DNA of 64,000 bases from CALBPI01 sp039027435. GTDB taxonomy: Bacteria > Pseudomonadota > Gammaproteobacteria > Steroidobacterales > Woeseiaceae. Both the position numbers and the translations under genes were made by a program. Shown piece after piece: positions 51,853 to 61,463 of this stretch (position 1 is the stretch's first letter; each line of letters starts with the position of its first letter). The notes beneath the pieces are model-generated. The model worked only from the letters and a program-made list of their open reading frames with translations, ran no database searches and was not told the DNA's origin. The stretch covers positions 1 through 64,000 of the forward strand of contig JBCCKF010000006.1 of NCBI GenBank assembly GCA_039027435.1, in the 5' to 3' direction.

Positions 51853-54537
51853 ATGCTGCGTCTGTTAGCGCTTGCTGCCACTCTTGTCGGCGCCTCTGCC
51901 TTTGCAGGTGGCGACTACGAATCACCGCTATGGCCGGACACCACCTACGACCCGTCCGTACCGACGATTGAATCAGTGTTGGGGTATGCGCCGGGTAGCC
52001 GGATCAGCCACCCCTCAGAGGTGATGCGCTACTTCGAGGCGCTTGCGTCCGCAGTGCCGGACCGTATTCAAATAGAGCAGTACGCGAGCAGCTGGCAAGG
52101 TCGACCGCTGATCTATGCAGTGGTTACCGATGCGGAAAACCTTGCCCGGATCGATGAGATCAAGGCGGGCATGCAATCGCTGCAAGATCCTCGCAAGACG
52201 CCGGCTGATGCTGCTTCAGAACTGATCGATTCGCTGCCTGCCGTCACCTGGCTTTCATACAGCGTGCATGGGAACGAAATCAGTCCTGCCGATGCCGCCA
52301 TGGTGACGGCTTACCATCTGCTCGCCGCACAAGGCGACGCCCGTGTTGACGCGATCATGAACGAGACTGTGGTCGTCATCGATCCTGTGCAAAACCCGGA
52401 TGGCCGTGCGCGTTTTGTCAGTCATTTTGAAAACAACACCGGACTGGTTGCCTCGAACGACCGGATCGCGGCCGAACACGATGAACCGTGGCCCGGCGGC
52501 AGAACCAACCACTATCTCTTCGATATGAACCGGGACTGGTTCATCCTGACTCAGCCGGAGACACGCGGTCGAATCGCAGCACTGCAAGAGTGGTACCCGG
52601 TCGCATTTGTGGATGCGCATGAGATGGGTTCGGACAGTACGTACTACTTCTCACCCGAGGCAAAACCGTTCAATCCGCACATCGCAGCCGATCAGCGCGC
52701 GAGCCTCGAACTGTTTGGACTCACCAACGCCGGATTGTTTGACAGCTTCGGTATCGACTATTTCACGCGTGAGATTTTCGATGCGCTTTATCCCGGCTAC
52801 GGTGCAAGCTGGCCGCTGTACTTCGGCAGCATTGCAATGACGTATGAGCAGGCTTCAGCAAGGGGCTTACGCGTCAGGCAATACGATGGCAACGACATGC
52901 ACTACTCGGAGACCGTCCGAAACCACTTTGTTGCATCGATGGGAACGGCGGAGACCGTCCAGGTGAATCGCCGCAAGTTTCTGCAGGAGTTCTATGACTA
53001 TCAGGTGAGCGCGATTGCCGAAGGGCGTCGTGAGCGCACCAAGGCATACGTGATTCCCGCTCAAAGCGATCAGGATGCCGCGGACAAGCTCGCCGGATTG
53101 CTCGTGATGCAGGGTGTCGAAGTTGGCAAGACAACCCGTGAGCTTCGTACGTGTGGCAATGAATATGCGCCGGGAAGCTATGTGATCAATCTGGATCAAC
53201 CGGCCAAACGCTTGCTGCGGACTCTGATGGATAGCGATGTGCCCATCGATGAGCGCTTCATGGAAGAGCAGGAGCGTCGGCGTGCAAAAGGGCTCTATGC
53301 CGAGCTCTACGATGTCACGGCCTGGTCACTTCCCTTGATGATGAATGTGCGCACGGATACCTGCACGAGACGTGTTGCCGGAGACTTTGAGGCGGTCGCG
53401 CCGCAATTTCAGCAACCGGGTACGTTTACCGCCAAGAGCAACGCGGTCACCTATCTGGTTCCGTGGACTGGCGCCGGCGCTGTGCGACTGGCTGTCTCCG
53501 CGTTGCAGGCGGGCTATGTCATCAAGACGACCGATAAAGCGTTCACACATCAGAGTGTCCGGTATCCGGCTGGTACGGTCATTATCGACGTCGCGGACAA
53601 TGACGCCTCGCTAGGATCATGGCTGAGCGAAGCGGCGGCGACCACCGGCTCGGATGTGGTTGCCGTGGCGGACACCTGGGTTACCGATGGCCCTAATTTC
53701 GGTAGCGAAAATGTCCAACGCCTACCCTCACTCGAAGTGGCGATCGCCTGGGATGATCCCGTTTCGCCTTACAGCGCTGGCAACACGCGTTTTGTGATCG
53801 AGCAGCAGTTCGGCCTACCGGTGACGCCAATTCGCCTCTCCCGTCTGGGGCGTGCCGATCTTCGCCGCTACCACGTGCTGATCCTGCCTGAGGTTTATGG
53901 CAGCTATCGGAGCGAACTGGGCACCAGTGGCATCGAGAATCTGACCGATTGGGTCGCTGACGGTGGTGTGCTGATTACGCTGGGTAACGCAACGCGGCTT
54001 GCGGCGGACCCGGATGTCGATTGGTTACCCATCCGTCGGGAATATGCGGCTGTCGATGAAGACGCTGAAGCTGGGTCGGAAACCGATACCGAGGAAGCGC
54101 TGGTGGAAGGCAGTGTTATCGAGGATGACGAGGCTTACGCGGCGGCCATCGAGGGTAATGAGAACACACCGGACTCGGTGCCGGGTGTTCTGCTTCGTGC
54201 GAAGAGTGACCCCGACCACTGGTTGGCGGCGGGTGTAGCAGAAACGCTGAACGTCCTCGTTCGGGGCAGTGATGTGTATACACCGGCCAAGCTCGGTGAG
54301 GCGACCAATGTGGTGCGGTTCGAAGGACCCGATGAGCTGCTCGCAGGCGGCTATCTGTGGGCGGAAAACGCGGATCAACTCGCCTACAAACCGTTTGTCG
54401 TGCACGACTCCGCAGGTCGCGGCGAGATCATAGGCTTTACCTACGATCCGACGGTCCGCGCATATCTCGATGGTCTTAATATGATTTTCATGAACGCGAT
54501 TATTCGCGGCGCGGCGCACGCCCGCCCTATACGTTAG
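51853..54537 (+). CDS. Exported M14 zinc carboxypeptidase
   Basis: Large secreted M14-family metallocarboxypeptidase, 894 residues, signal peptide MLRLLALAATLVGASAFAGG. Zinc site H139-x-x-E142 in SVHGNEIS, then DPVQNPDGRARF and VDAHEMGSDSTYYFSP, matching zinc ligand and substrate-binding regions. A C-terminal half of about 500 residues is beta-rich and includes a class I glutamine-amidotransferase-like segment (RYHVLILPEVYGSYRSELGT), a common M14 accessory. It probably removes C-terminal residues from peptides outside the cytoplasm. Precedes the S9 peptidase gene, same strand. Confidence 0.9.
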   Translation: MLRLLALAATLVGASAFAGGDYESPLWPDTTYDPSVPTIESVLGYAPGSRISHPSEVMRYFEALASAVPDRIQIEQYASSWQGRPLIYAVVTDAENLARIDEIKAGMQSLQDPRKTPADAASELIDSLPAVTWLSYSVHGNEISPADAAMVTAYHLLAAQGDARVDAIMNETVVVIDPVQNPDGRARFVSHFENNTGLVASNDRIAAEHDEPWPGGRTNHYLFDMNRDWFILTQPETRGRIAALQEWYPVAFVDAHEMGSDSTYYFSPEAKPFNPHIAADQRASLELFGLTNAGLFDSFGIDYFTREIFDALYPGYGASWPLYFGSIAMTYEQASARGLRVRQYDGNDMHYSETVRNHFVASMGTAETVQVNRRKFLQEFYDYQVSAIAEGRRERTKAYVIPAQSDQDAADKLAGLLVMQGVEVGKTTRELRTCGNEYAPGSYVINLDQPAKRLLRTLMDSDVPIDERFMEEQERRRAKGLYAELYDVTAWSLPLMMNVRTDTCTRRVAGDFEAVAPQFQQPGTFTAKSNAVTYLVPWTGAGAVRLAVSALQAGYVIKTTDKAFTHQSVRYPAGTVIIDVADNDASLGSWLSEAAATTGSDVVAVADTWVTDGPNFGSENVQRLPSLEVAIAWDDPVSPYSAGNTRFVIEQQFGLPVTPIRLSRLGRADLRRYHVLILPEVYGSYRSELGTSGIENLTDWVADGGVLITLGNATRLAADPDVDWLPIRREYAAVDEDAEAGSETDTEEALVEGSVIEDDEAYAAAIEGNENTPDSVPGVLLRAKSDPDHWLAAGVAETLNVLVRGSDVYTPAKLGEATNVVRFEGPDELLAGGYLWAENADQLAYKPFVVHDSAGRGEIIGFTYDPTVRAYLDGLNMIFMNAIIRGAAHARPIR

Positions 54538-54552
54538 GCGCGTCCGGCGGGC
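54520..54552 (+). terminator. Possible weak terminator after M14 gene
   Basis: GCCCGCC (54520-54526, overlapping the gene end) pairs with GGCGGGC (54546-54552), followed by TTTG. Stem of 7 GC pairs with a 19-base loop; strength uncertain. Confidence 0.35.
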
Positions 54553-54595
54553 TTTGCTAGACTCCGAGAGCTTTTGAATTCATTGGGAGTGGAGC

Positions 54596-56761
54596 ATGAA
54601 GTGGTGGACATTGATCCTGTCTGTGGCCTTGGTCGCAGCTTGTTCGAGCGAAGAGTCTTCGGAGAGTACGGAAGTGTCGACAACGGAAACCTCCATGGCG
54701 GCTGATGAATCGGCGGAGGATCCCAACGTCTGGCTGGAAGAGGTAGAAGGCGAGCGAGCGCTCGGCTGGGTGGAAGAGCAGAACGAACGCTCGCTGGCAG
54801 GTCTGACAGCCCAGCCCGCTTTCGAATCCAACCTTGAAAAGGCGATGGAGCTCGCGGTCTCCAACGACCGAATCCCGTACGGTTCGATTCGGGATGGCAA
54901 GGTCTACAACTTTTGGCAGGACGAGCAAAACGTGCGGGGATTGTGGCGTCGCACTTCTCTCGAGTCCTATGCGTCCGACAATCCGGAATGGGAGACCGTG
55001 CTCGATTTCGATGCGTTGGCGAAAGCTGAAGACAAGAACTGGGTGTTCAAGGGCTCGAACTGTTTCCGCCCTAAAGACGCCGAACGCACTTTGTGTCTGA
55101 TCAGCCTCTCGGATGGCGGGAAGGACGCGGTCATCCTGCGTGAATTCGACCTCGACGAGAAAGCGTTTGTCGATAGTGGTTTTGTCACCGCCGAGGCTAA
55201 GCAGGGCGCCGCATGGATCGATCATGACACTGTGCTCCTGGCGACCGATTGGGACAGCGACGGAGCGACCCTGACCGAATCGGGCTATCCGTCGAGTGTG
55301 CGATTGTGGCGGCGCGGACAGCCGTGGAACGATTCCGAAACGCTATACACGGGTGACAAGACCGATGTTGGCGTGTGGCCGTGGTCTAGCGAGCTCGACA
55401 GCGGCGAAGTCATCTACGGTGCTGTTGAAGCCGATACGTTCTTCACATCGACAATGTGGCTACTCAGCAAGGGCGAACCTGAGGCAATGCCGTTGCCGCA
55501 GAAGTCATCGCTCAGTGGTCGACTGGGCAGCCAGCAGTTTGTGACACTCCAACAAGACTGGAACGTACAGGACAAGGCGTTCGAGTCCGGTGACCTGGTC
55601 GCATTTGATCTGGACGCGTATCTCGAAACCCTGGAGCTGCCGGAAGTTGAACTGGTATTCCGAGCCAATGATCGGCAGGCCGTCAACGGCGTGGCGGTAG
55701 CCAAGGGCGCTGCAATTCTCTCGATCAACGACAATGTAGCGAGCCGCCTGTTGTTGCTGTCGCAGGGTGAACAAGGCTGGGTCACGGAAGATATCGAGTT
55801 GCCGGACACCGGCCAGGCGAGCATTTACTTCGCAGACTCGAACGAGGACACCGTGTTCATTAATTTCGAGGGCTTCCTCACGCCGGATACGCTGTTGTCC
55901 TACAGCGCCGCTTCGGGTGAGATGACACCGTTGAAGTCGCTGCCACCGAAATTCGATACCGAAGGTCTTACGGTGTCGCAATTTGAAGCGGTATCCAAAG
56001 ACGGTACGCGCGTTCCCTACTTCGTTGTTCACCGCGCCGATATCCCACTCGATGGCACGACACCCACGCTGCTTTATGGATACGGTGGTTTTGAAGTTTC
56101 GTTGCGCCCGAGTTACTCCGGCAACATTGGTCGCCTGTGGCTCGAGCAAGGCGGTGCGTATGCGTTGGCCAATATTCGCGGTGGCGGCGAGTTCGGTCCC
56201 AAGTGGCACCAGGCTGGTCTGAAGCAAAACCGGCAGCGCATCTATGATGACTTCATCGCGATTGGCGAAGATCTTATCGACCGCAAAATCACCTCTCAGG
56301 AACACCTTGGGATTATGGGTGGGTCGAATGGTGGCTTGCTGATGGGTGTGATGCTGACCCAGCGCCCGGACCTCTGGAATGCAGTGGTGATCCAGGTGCC
56401 GCTACTCGACATGCTGCGCTACCACAAGCTATTGGCGGGCGCGTCGTGGGTGGACGAGTACGGTGACCCAGAAATTGCTGAGGAACGCGCGTTTCTGGAA
56501 ACAATTTCTCCCTACCACAACTTCGATGAAACCGCGGATTACCCAACGCCGTTCTTTGTGACTTCAACAAAAGACGACCGAGTGCATCCAGGCCATGCTC
56601 GCAAGATGGCCAAATTGTTCCAGGCGGCCGAAAAGCCCTTCCTCTACTACGAGAACATCGATGGCGGGCACTCAGCCGCAGCCAACCAGAAAGAGCGCGC
56701 CCGTCGTACGGCGTTGGAGTTCACGTACCTGAGCGACCAGCTGTTCGAGTCGGGTGACTAG
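54596..56761 (+). CDS. Prolyl oligopeptidase (S9A) lipoprotein
   Basis: Serine peptidase of the prolyl oligopeptidase family, cutting after proline. Lipoprotein signal MKWWTLILSVALVAAC (C16), then a Ser/Thr/Glu-rich spacer; PNVWLEEVEGERALGWVEEQ is the N-terminal S9A motif, residues about 130-420 the seven-blade propeller, and 470-721 the hydrolase: YGYGGFEVS, ANIRGGGEFGPKWHQAG, nucleophile S577 in GGSNGG, acid in TSTKDDRVHPGH, and histidine in IDGGHSAA. Complete at 721 residues. Likely outward-facing periplasmic or surface enzyme. Confidence 0.93.
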   Translation: MKWWTLILSVALVAACSSEESSESTEVSTTETSMAADESAEDPNVWLEEVEGERALGWVEEQNERSLAGLTAQPAFESNLEKAMELAVSNDRIPYGSIRDGKVYNFWQDEQNVRGLWRRTSLESYASDNPEWETVLDFDALAKAEDKNWVFKGSNCFRPKDAERTLCLISLSDGGKDAVILREFDLDEKAFVDSGFVTAEAKQGAAWIDHDTVLLATDWDSDGATLTESGYPSSVRLWRRGQPWNDSETLYTGDKTDVGVWPWSSELDSGEVIYGAVEADTFFTSTMWLLSKGEPEAMPLPQKSSLSGRLGSQQFVTLQQDWNVQDKAFESGDLVAFDLDAYLETLELPEVELVFRANDRQAVNGVAVAKGAAILSINDNVASRLLLLSQGEQGWVTEDIELPDTGQASIYFADSNEDTVFINFEGFLTPDTLLSYSAASGEMTPLKSLPPKFDTEGLTVSQFEAVSKDGTRVPYFVVHRADIPLDGTTPTLLYGYGGFEVSLRPSYSGNIGRLWLEQGGAYALANIRGGGEFGPKWHQAGLKQNRQRIYDDFIAIGEDLIDRKITSQEHLGIMGGSNGGLLMGVMLTQRPDLWNAVVIQVPLLDMLRYHKLLAGASWVDEYGDPEIAEERAFLETISPYHNFDETADYPTPFFVTSTKDDRVHPGHARKMAKLFQAAEKPFLYYENIDGGHSAAANQKERARRTALEFTYLSDQLFESGD

Positions 56762-56774
56762 TCAAACAGTCGAT

Positions 56775-56810
56775 CAGCGCGATAGCCGAATTCAATCGGT
56801 TATCGCGCTG
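56775..56810 (+). repeat. 14-bp stem hairpin after S9A gene
   Basis: Arms 56775-56788 and 56797-56810 pair fully, counting one G-T pair, around an eight-base loop. No U-run follows; it may be a Rho-assisted or processing hairpin between the S9A and DoxX-like genes. Confidence 0.55.
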
Positions 56811-56889
56811 CACGCTCGTAATGAAAACAGGATCAGTGAGGTCATCTTGGCAAACGCGCAATAGCTAGCGTTCAAGAGGAGACACTGAA

Positions 56890-57345
56890 ATGAAAAAAGC
56901 ACTTCCCTGGATTCTGGTCCTGATCCCAGTTTTCGTATTTTTGCAATCGTTGCCGTTCAAGTTCACCGGCGCGCCCGAGACGATCTACATCTTCAGCACG
57001 ATCGGCACCTGGCTCGGCAGTATCGGACTGACGTTTCTCGCACAACCTTTCACCGATTACGGCGCTTACGGCGTTGGCGTGACCGAGCTGATTGCGAGCG
57101 TCCTGTTACTGATCCCCGCAACTCGTCACTGGGGCGCTCTGCTTGGGCTCGGCGTGCTCAGCGGCGCAATTTTCTTCCACCTGTTCACGCCTCTGGGCGT
57201 CGCGGTCGAGTTCCCCGGCGGTGCTGAAGGTGGCGAAATTTCCTTGTTTGTCATGGCAGTGGTCGCCTGGTCGGCGCTACTCGCCCTCGTGATCCGCAAT
57301 CGCCAGCGCTACCCCATAGTGGGTGGCGCTGCGCAGCCGGCCTGA
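56890..57345 (+). CDS. DoxX-like membrane protein
   Basis: Small integral membrane protein with four hydrophobic segments (residues 6-22, 37-55, 63-80, 85-103, then 118-137) of the DoxX-like family: KALPWILVLIPVFVFLQSLP followed by FKFTGAP (the family's KF-x-G-x-P), GVGVTELIASVLLLIPATRH and LGVLSGAIFFHLFTPLGVAV. Function unknown in most members. ATG 56890 has GAGGAGA eight bases upstream. The next gene begins shortly after the stop. Confidence 0.78.
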   Translation: MKKALPWILVLIPVFVFLQSLPFKFTGAPETIYIFSTIGTWLGSIGLTFLAQPFTDYGAYGVGVTELIASVLLLIPATRHWGALLGLGVLSGAIFFHLFTPLGVAVEFPGGAEGGEISLFVMAVVAWSALLALVIRNRQRYPIVGGAAQPA

Positions 57346-57385
57346 TTCTGTAACAGCGTTGATTTCGCCGTGTTATAACCACGGC

Positions 57386-58783
57386 ATGAACCATTCACTC
57401 GAAACGGATTATCTGGTTGTCGGCAGCGGTGCTGTCGGCATGGCATTCGCAGACATTCTGCTCTCGGAATCGGACGCAGACGTCATCATCGTCGATCGAC
57501 ATGACAAGCCGGGCGGGCATTGGAACGACGCCTATCCCTTTGTTCGATTGCACCAACCCTCCGCGTTTTACGGTGTGAGTTCGGCAGAACTCAGCAAGGG
57601 CCGGCGCGACCAGGTGGGCCTCAACAAGGGGCTTGCCGAGCTTGCAAGTGGTGCGGAAGTCAGCGCTTATTTCGACGATGTGATGCAGAATCGGTTTCTT
57701 CCGAGCGGTCGCGTCCGCTACTTCCCACTCTGTGACTACAAGGGCGATGGCAAGTTCGCTAACGTCATGAGTGGCGAAACGTTCGAGGTGAACCCTCGCC
57801 GTAAGATTGTCGATTGCACGTGGCTCAAGACTTCGGTTCCCTCGACACATACGCCGCAGTTTTCCATCGGAGAGAGGGTCAACCTGATCCCTCCGAACGG
57901 ACTCCCACACCTAACTGAAGCACCTGAGGGCTACACCGTCATCGGCGCCGGCAAGACGGGGATCGACACGTGTATCTGGCTGCTAGAGCGTGGTGTCGAC
58001 CCGGACCGTATCCGCTGGATCTCACCGCGCGACGGCTGGCTCATCGACCGCAGAAACACCCAAACCGAGGAGGAGTTTTTCGAAGACTCCATCGGCAATG
58101 TCTCGCGTCAGATGAAAGCGATTTCCGAGGCAGAAGATGTCGAGGACCTGTTTGTGCGCCTCGAGAAATATGGTGTGTTGCTGCGCATCGACACCGAAGT
58201 CTGGCCGCAGATGTTCCATGGCGCGACCATCAGTCGGATGGAGCTCGAGGAGATGCGGCGAATCAGAGACGTTGTGAGAATGGGGCGCGTCACCGCGCTG
58301 GAACAGGATCGGATTCTCCTGGAGAAGGGTGAAGTAGCGGTGGATCGCAATGAGGTGTTCATCGACTGCACCGCCAGTGCGATACCCAATCTGGAAATCA
58401 AGCCGGTGTTCACGGGAGACACCATCACGCCGCAGACCGTGCGCTCTTATCAGCCAGTGTTCAGTGCGGCCTTCATCGCTCACGTGGAACTGGCGTATGA
58501 GGATGAAGCGACAAAGAACGATCTGTGCCATGTCGTGCCACTGCCCAATCATTCGACAGACTGGTTGCCTATGACCATGGCGTTCATGCGCAACCAGATG
58601 CGATGGTCGCAGGATCAGGAGCTCAGGCGCTGGGTCCGTGAGAATCGGTTGGATGGGTTCAGCAAACTGGTTGCCAGTGCGCGCGGTGACGACGCGAAGT
58701 CGGCCATCATCAATGAAATGCGCGGCTATATGATGGGCGCGGCGCAGAACCTTCAAACACTCCTTGGATCAATGAAGACGTAA
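57386..58783 (+). CDS. FAD-dependent oxidoreductase (flavin monooxygenase-like)
   Basis: Two Rossmann fingerprints: G-S-G-A-V-G in DYLVVGSGAVGMAFADILLS (FAD) and G-A-G-K-T-G in YTVIGAGKTGIDTCIWLLER (NADPH), in the layout of flavin-containing monooxygenases; PGGHWNDAYPFVRLHQPSAF is the conserved flavin-loop region. The rest includes a helical C-terminus (EMRGYMMGAAQNLQTLLGSM). ATG 57386 is chosen because the upstream extension enters the DoxX-like gene. Substrate unknown. Confidence 0.85.
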   Translation: MNHSLETDYLVVGSGAVGMAFADILLSESDADVIIVDRHDKPGGHWNDAYPFVRLHQPSAFYGVSSAELSKGRRDQVGLNKGLAELASGAEVSAYFDDVMQNRFLPSGRVRYFPLCDYKGDGKFANVMSGETFEVNPRRKIVDCTWLKTSVPSTHTPQFSIGERVNLIPPNGLPHLTEAPEGYTVIGAGKTGIDTCIWLLERGVDPDRIRWISPRDGWLIDRRNTQTEEEFFEDSIGNVSRQMKAISEAEDVEDLFVRLEKYGVLLRIDTEVWPQMFHGATISRMELEEMRRIRDVVRMGRVTALEQDRILLEKGEVAVDRNEVFIDCTASAIPNLEIKPVFTGDTITPQTVRSYQPVFSAAFIAHVELAYEDEATKNDLCHVVPLPNHSTDWLPMTMAFMRNQMRWSQDQELRRWVRENRLDGFSKLVASARGDDAKSAIINEMRGYMMGAAQNLQTLLGSMKT

Positions 58784-58818
58784 ACTCGAATCACACAGAT
58801 CGTTCGCGGGGGACAACA

Positions 58819-59775
58819 ATGATCTACGACAGCATTCTCGACACAATCGGCAAGACACCGGTCGTCAGGCTTCACCGCACGGGGCCATCGCACGTGACGA
58901 TGTACGTGAAGGTAGAGGCATTCAATCCGATGAGTTCGGTGAAAGACCGACTCGCCTACGCCATTATTCTTGACGCCGAAAAACGCGGTGCGCTTAAGCC
59001 GGGTCAGACCGTCGTGGAGGCGACGTCCGGCAATACCGGCATCGCATTGGCGATGGTGTGCGCCGCGCGGGGTTATCCTTTTGTGGCGGTTATGGCGGAG
59101 TCTTTCTCGCTGGAGCGGCGTAAAGTCATGCGCGGCCTGGGTGCCAAGGTAATTCTGACGCCTGCAGCCGAGCGCGGTACCGGCATGGTGAAGAAAGCGC
59201 AGGAGCTATCCGAGTCGCGCGGTTGGTTCTGGGCCTCGCAGTTCACCAATCCGGCGAACCCGGCGTTTCATCGCTCGACTACTGGTCCGGAGATTCTCTC
59301 GGACTTCGCCGATCGACGACTTGATCATTGGGTCACCGGCTGGGGCACGGGCGGGACGCTGACAGGTGCCGGCGAGGTCATCAAACAGGCACGGCCGGAA
59401 ATTAATATTGTGGCGACCGAACCCGAAGGCGCCCAGTTGCTGGCCGGCAAGGAGTGGCAACCGCATAAGATCCAGGGGTGGACGCCGGACTTCGTTCCAG
59501 AAGTGCTGAATGCCGATGTCTACGATACGCTGGTGCCGGTCGGCGATGATGAATCGATTGCTACCGCACAAGCGCTGGCTGCAAACGAGGGTATCTTCAC
59601 CGGTATTTCCGGAGGCGGCACGCTCTGTGCGGCATTAAAAGTGGCGGAGAAGGCCGCCGAGGGTGATGTGATCCTCGCGATGTTGCCAGATACCGGTGAG
59701 CGTTATCTGACCACGCCATTGTTTGCGGATGTCAACGAAGGATCGGATGACGACTGGCTCGCCGGCTTGCCGTAG
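58819..59775 (+). CDS. cysK: Cysteine synthase (O-acetylserine sulfhydrylase)
   Basis: PLP-dependent beta-replacement enzyme making cysteine from O-acetylserine and sulfide. K42 in MSSVKDRLAYA binds PLP; S70-GNTG74 holds the phosphate-side loop; GWGTGGTLTGAGEVIK and GIFTGISGGGTL the other PLP contacts; DTGERYLTT at the C-terminus is CysK-typical. 318 residues, normal. CysM or a cystathionine beta-synthase-like enzyme cannot be fully excluded, but the C-terminal motif favours CysK. The next gene starts four bases after the stop. Confidence 0.92.
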   Translation: MIYDSILDTIGKTPVVRLHRTGPSHVTMYVKVEAFNPMSSVKDRLAYAIILDAEKRGALKPGQTVVEATSGNTGIALAMVCAARGYPFVAVMAESFSLERRKVMRGLGAKVILTPAAERGTGMVKKAQELSESRGWFWASQFTNPANPAFHRSTTGPEILSDFADRRLDHWVTGWGTGGTLTGAGEVIKQARPEINIVATEPEGAQLLAGKEWQPHKIQGWTPDFVPEVLNADVYDTLVPVGDDESIATAQALAANEGIFTGISGGGTLCAALKVAEKAAEGDVILAMLPDTGERYLTTPLFADVNEGSDDDWLAGLP

Positions 59776-59778
59776 TTC

Positions 59779-61407
59779 GTGAGCGCCGACTGGCAAAAAC
59801 CAGGCCGGTGGCGTCGGCTTGTTGCGGGTGTCTTGGTGGCCGGATGCGCGCTGGCGTCGAATGCGTTCGCGGTGACGGGTGAGTGGTGGGATACCGACTA
59901 TCTCTATCGGCAGAACGTGGCGGTCACCACCGGTGCGATTCAACCCGATCGCGGTTACTCCGGATATACACTCCGGATCGCCGCACTCAACACGCAAGCC
60001 TTGATCGCGTCGGGTCAAATGCAGGCGGACTGTGATGATCTGCGTGTTCTGTATTTCGATGGCATCGGTTGGCAGGAGCTTGTTCGCCACGTGATCGATT
60101 GTGGTGACGTGAATTCCGATATTCGATTTGCGTCACCCGTAGGTCTGGCAACCGGGGCGACGGATGACGACTTTTATCTCTACTACGGAAACTCCGCGGC
60201 TGCGGCGCCAGCAGCCGTCTCCACGAGCAACGTGTATTTGTGGTTTGACGATGCAACGACTAACCGTGCCTCAAGTTATATCCGCGGCCGGGTCGATCCG
60301 TGGCATGGCAACGGATGGGACAACAGTCTCGTTTGGAATTCCGCCGGATACTACACCTACGATAACGGCGATAACTTCACGAGCGCTTATCGGCTCGCCG
60401 TCGATGAACGTGACGTATTCATCGAGGCAGAGTTTTTCCACACCGATTGCTATGCACTGAATATGACCACTGGCGTTGTCGTGCGCGGCATCATCGCGAG
60501 TGGTAACAACCAGTCTGAACAATCGAACCATTACTACACCACCAACCGGGGCGAGCAGGCCCGGCCGGGGTGCACGTCGGGCGGGTACAACCACGATGGC
60601 GCCATCATGCGACGCCAACGCGGGCAGATCGCCGTGCAGGGCGTAAATCCCGGAGACATCATCAACGGTGTTTGGCGTCGACAGGCGTTGGCGGCGTTCT
60701 CAGTCAATCCGAGCAGGCTGCGCTTTTGGGATGCTGACAATGCGATTACCTGGGCTGCACTGGGTTTCCCGGATACGACTAACCTGCTGGTCGGCGGTGA
60801 CGACGGCAATGATGTCGAAGGTCGTGGTTTTGTGGCGGTAATGACTGCGCAAGACGAAGCGAGGCTCCGGAATATTCTGGTGCGTCGCTACGTCGAACCT
60901 GAGCCTGCACTGGTGCTGGGCGCACAAGAGTTATTTGCTAGCCCGGAGCTGACCGTGTTCAAGACGGTGCGCAGTGTTTCCGATCCGATCAACGGTGCGC
61001 TCAACCCTTACGCGATTCCTGGTTCAATCGTGGAGTATGAGATTGAGGTCGTGAATCAGGGCAGCGGCGCTGTCGATCTCGATAGCCTGGTCATCACCGA
61101 TCGACTGTCGGCAGCGCTAGCGCTGATCGTTGACGATCTTGCGCCAGGCAGCGGGCCGGTGCGCTTCGAGGACGGCACAGGTTCCCAATCGAGTGGACTG
61201 TCGCTCACGTTCTCCGGCCTGTCGAATGCCGGCGACGGTCTCGCGTTCTCGAGTGATGGGGTGAGCTTCACCTACACTCCGATCCCGGGACCGGATGGCT
61301 CTGATACGTCGGTGCGCGCGTTGAGGATCAATTTGAGTGGCGTGATGAACCCAGCCACAAGCGGCGATACTCGATTTTCGATCTTCTATCGGACCCGTGT
61401 GCGTTAA
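59779..61407 (+). CDS. Secreted DUF2341-like protein with CARDB/DUF11-like tail
   Basis: GTG start 59779, four bases after cysK. Signal peptide (RWRRLVAGVLVAGCALASNA-FA). The first half has the DUF2341 pattern (WWDTDYLYRQNVAVTTGAIQ; CDDLRVLYFDGIGWQELVRH; DDDFYLYYGNSAAAA), usually a carbohydrate-surface module; the last 150 residues (LTVFKTVRSVSDPINGALNP; IPGSIVEYEIEVVNQGSGAV) look like a DUF11/CARDB repeat of surface proteins. No catalytic residues recognised. Likely a cell-surface or secreted adhesin-like protein. Confidence 0.75.
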   Translation: MSADWQKPGRWRRLVAGVLVAGCALASNAFAVTGEWWDTDYLYRQNVAVTTGAIQPDRGYSGYTLRIAALNTQALIASGQMQADCDDLRVLYFDGIGWQELVRHVIDCGDVNSDIRFASPVGLATGATDDDFYLYYGNSAAAAPAAVSTSNVYLWFDDATTNRASSYIRGRVDPWHGNGWDNSLVWNSAGYYTYDNGDNFTSAYRLAVDERDVFIEAEFFHTDCYALNMTTGVVVRGIIASGNNQSEQSNHYYTTNRGEQARPGCTSGGYNHDGAIMRRQRGQIAVQGVNPGDIINGVWRRQALAAFSVNPSRLRFWDADNAITWAALGFPDTTNLLVGGDDGNDVEGRGFVAVMTAQDEARLRNILVRRYVEPEPALVLGAQELFASPELTVFKTVRSVSDPINGALNPYAIPGSIVEYEIEVVNQGSGAVDLDSLVITDRLSAALALIVDDLAPGSGPVRFEDGTGSQSSGLSLTFSGLSNAGDGLAFSSDGVSFTYTPIPGPDGSDTSVRALRINLSGVMNPATSGDTRFSIFYRTRVR

Positions 61408-61463
61408 ACCGCCGTCCGCAGGCCTTGTTACCATAGGCGCGGATTGACCAACGAGAGAACCCC

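Noticed and set aside
55505..56305. 266-codon minus-strand frame opposite the S9A peptidase
   Set aside because: Antisense to a certain gene and no recognisable domain.
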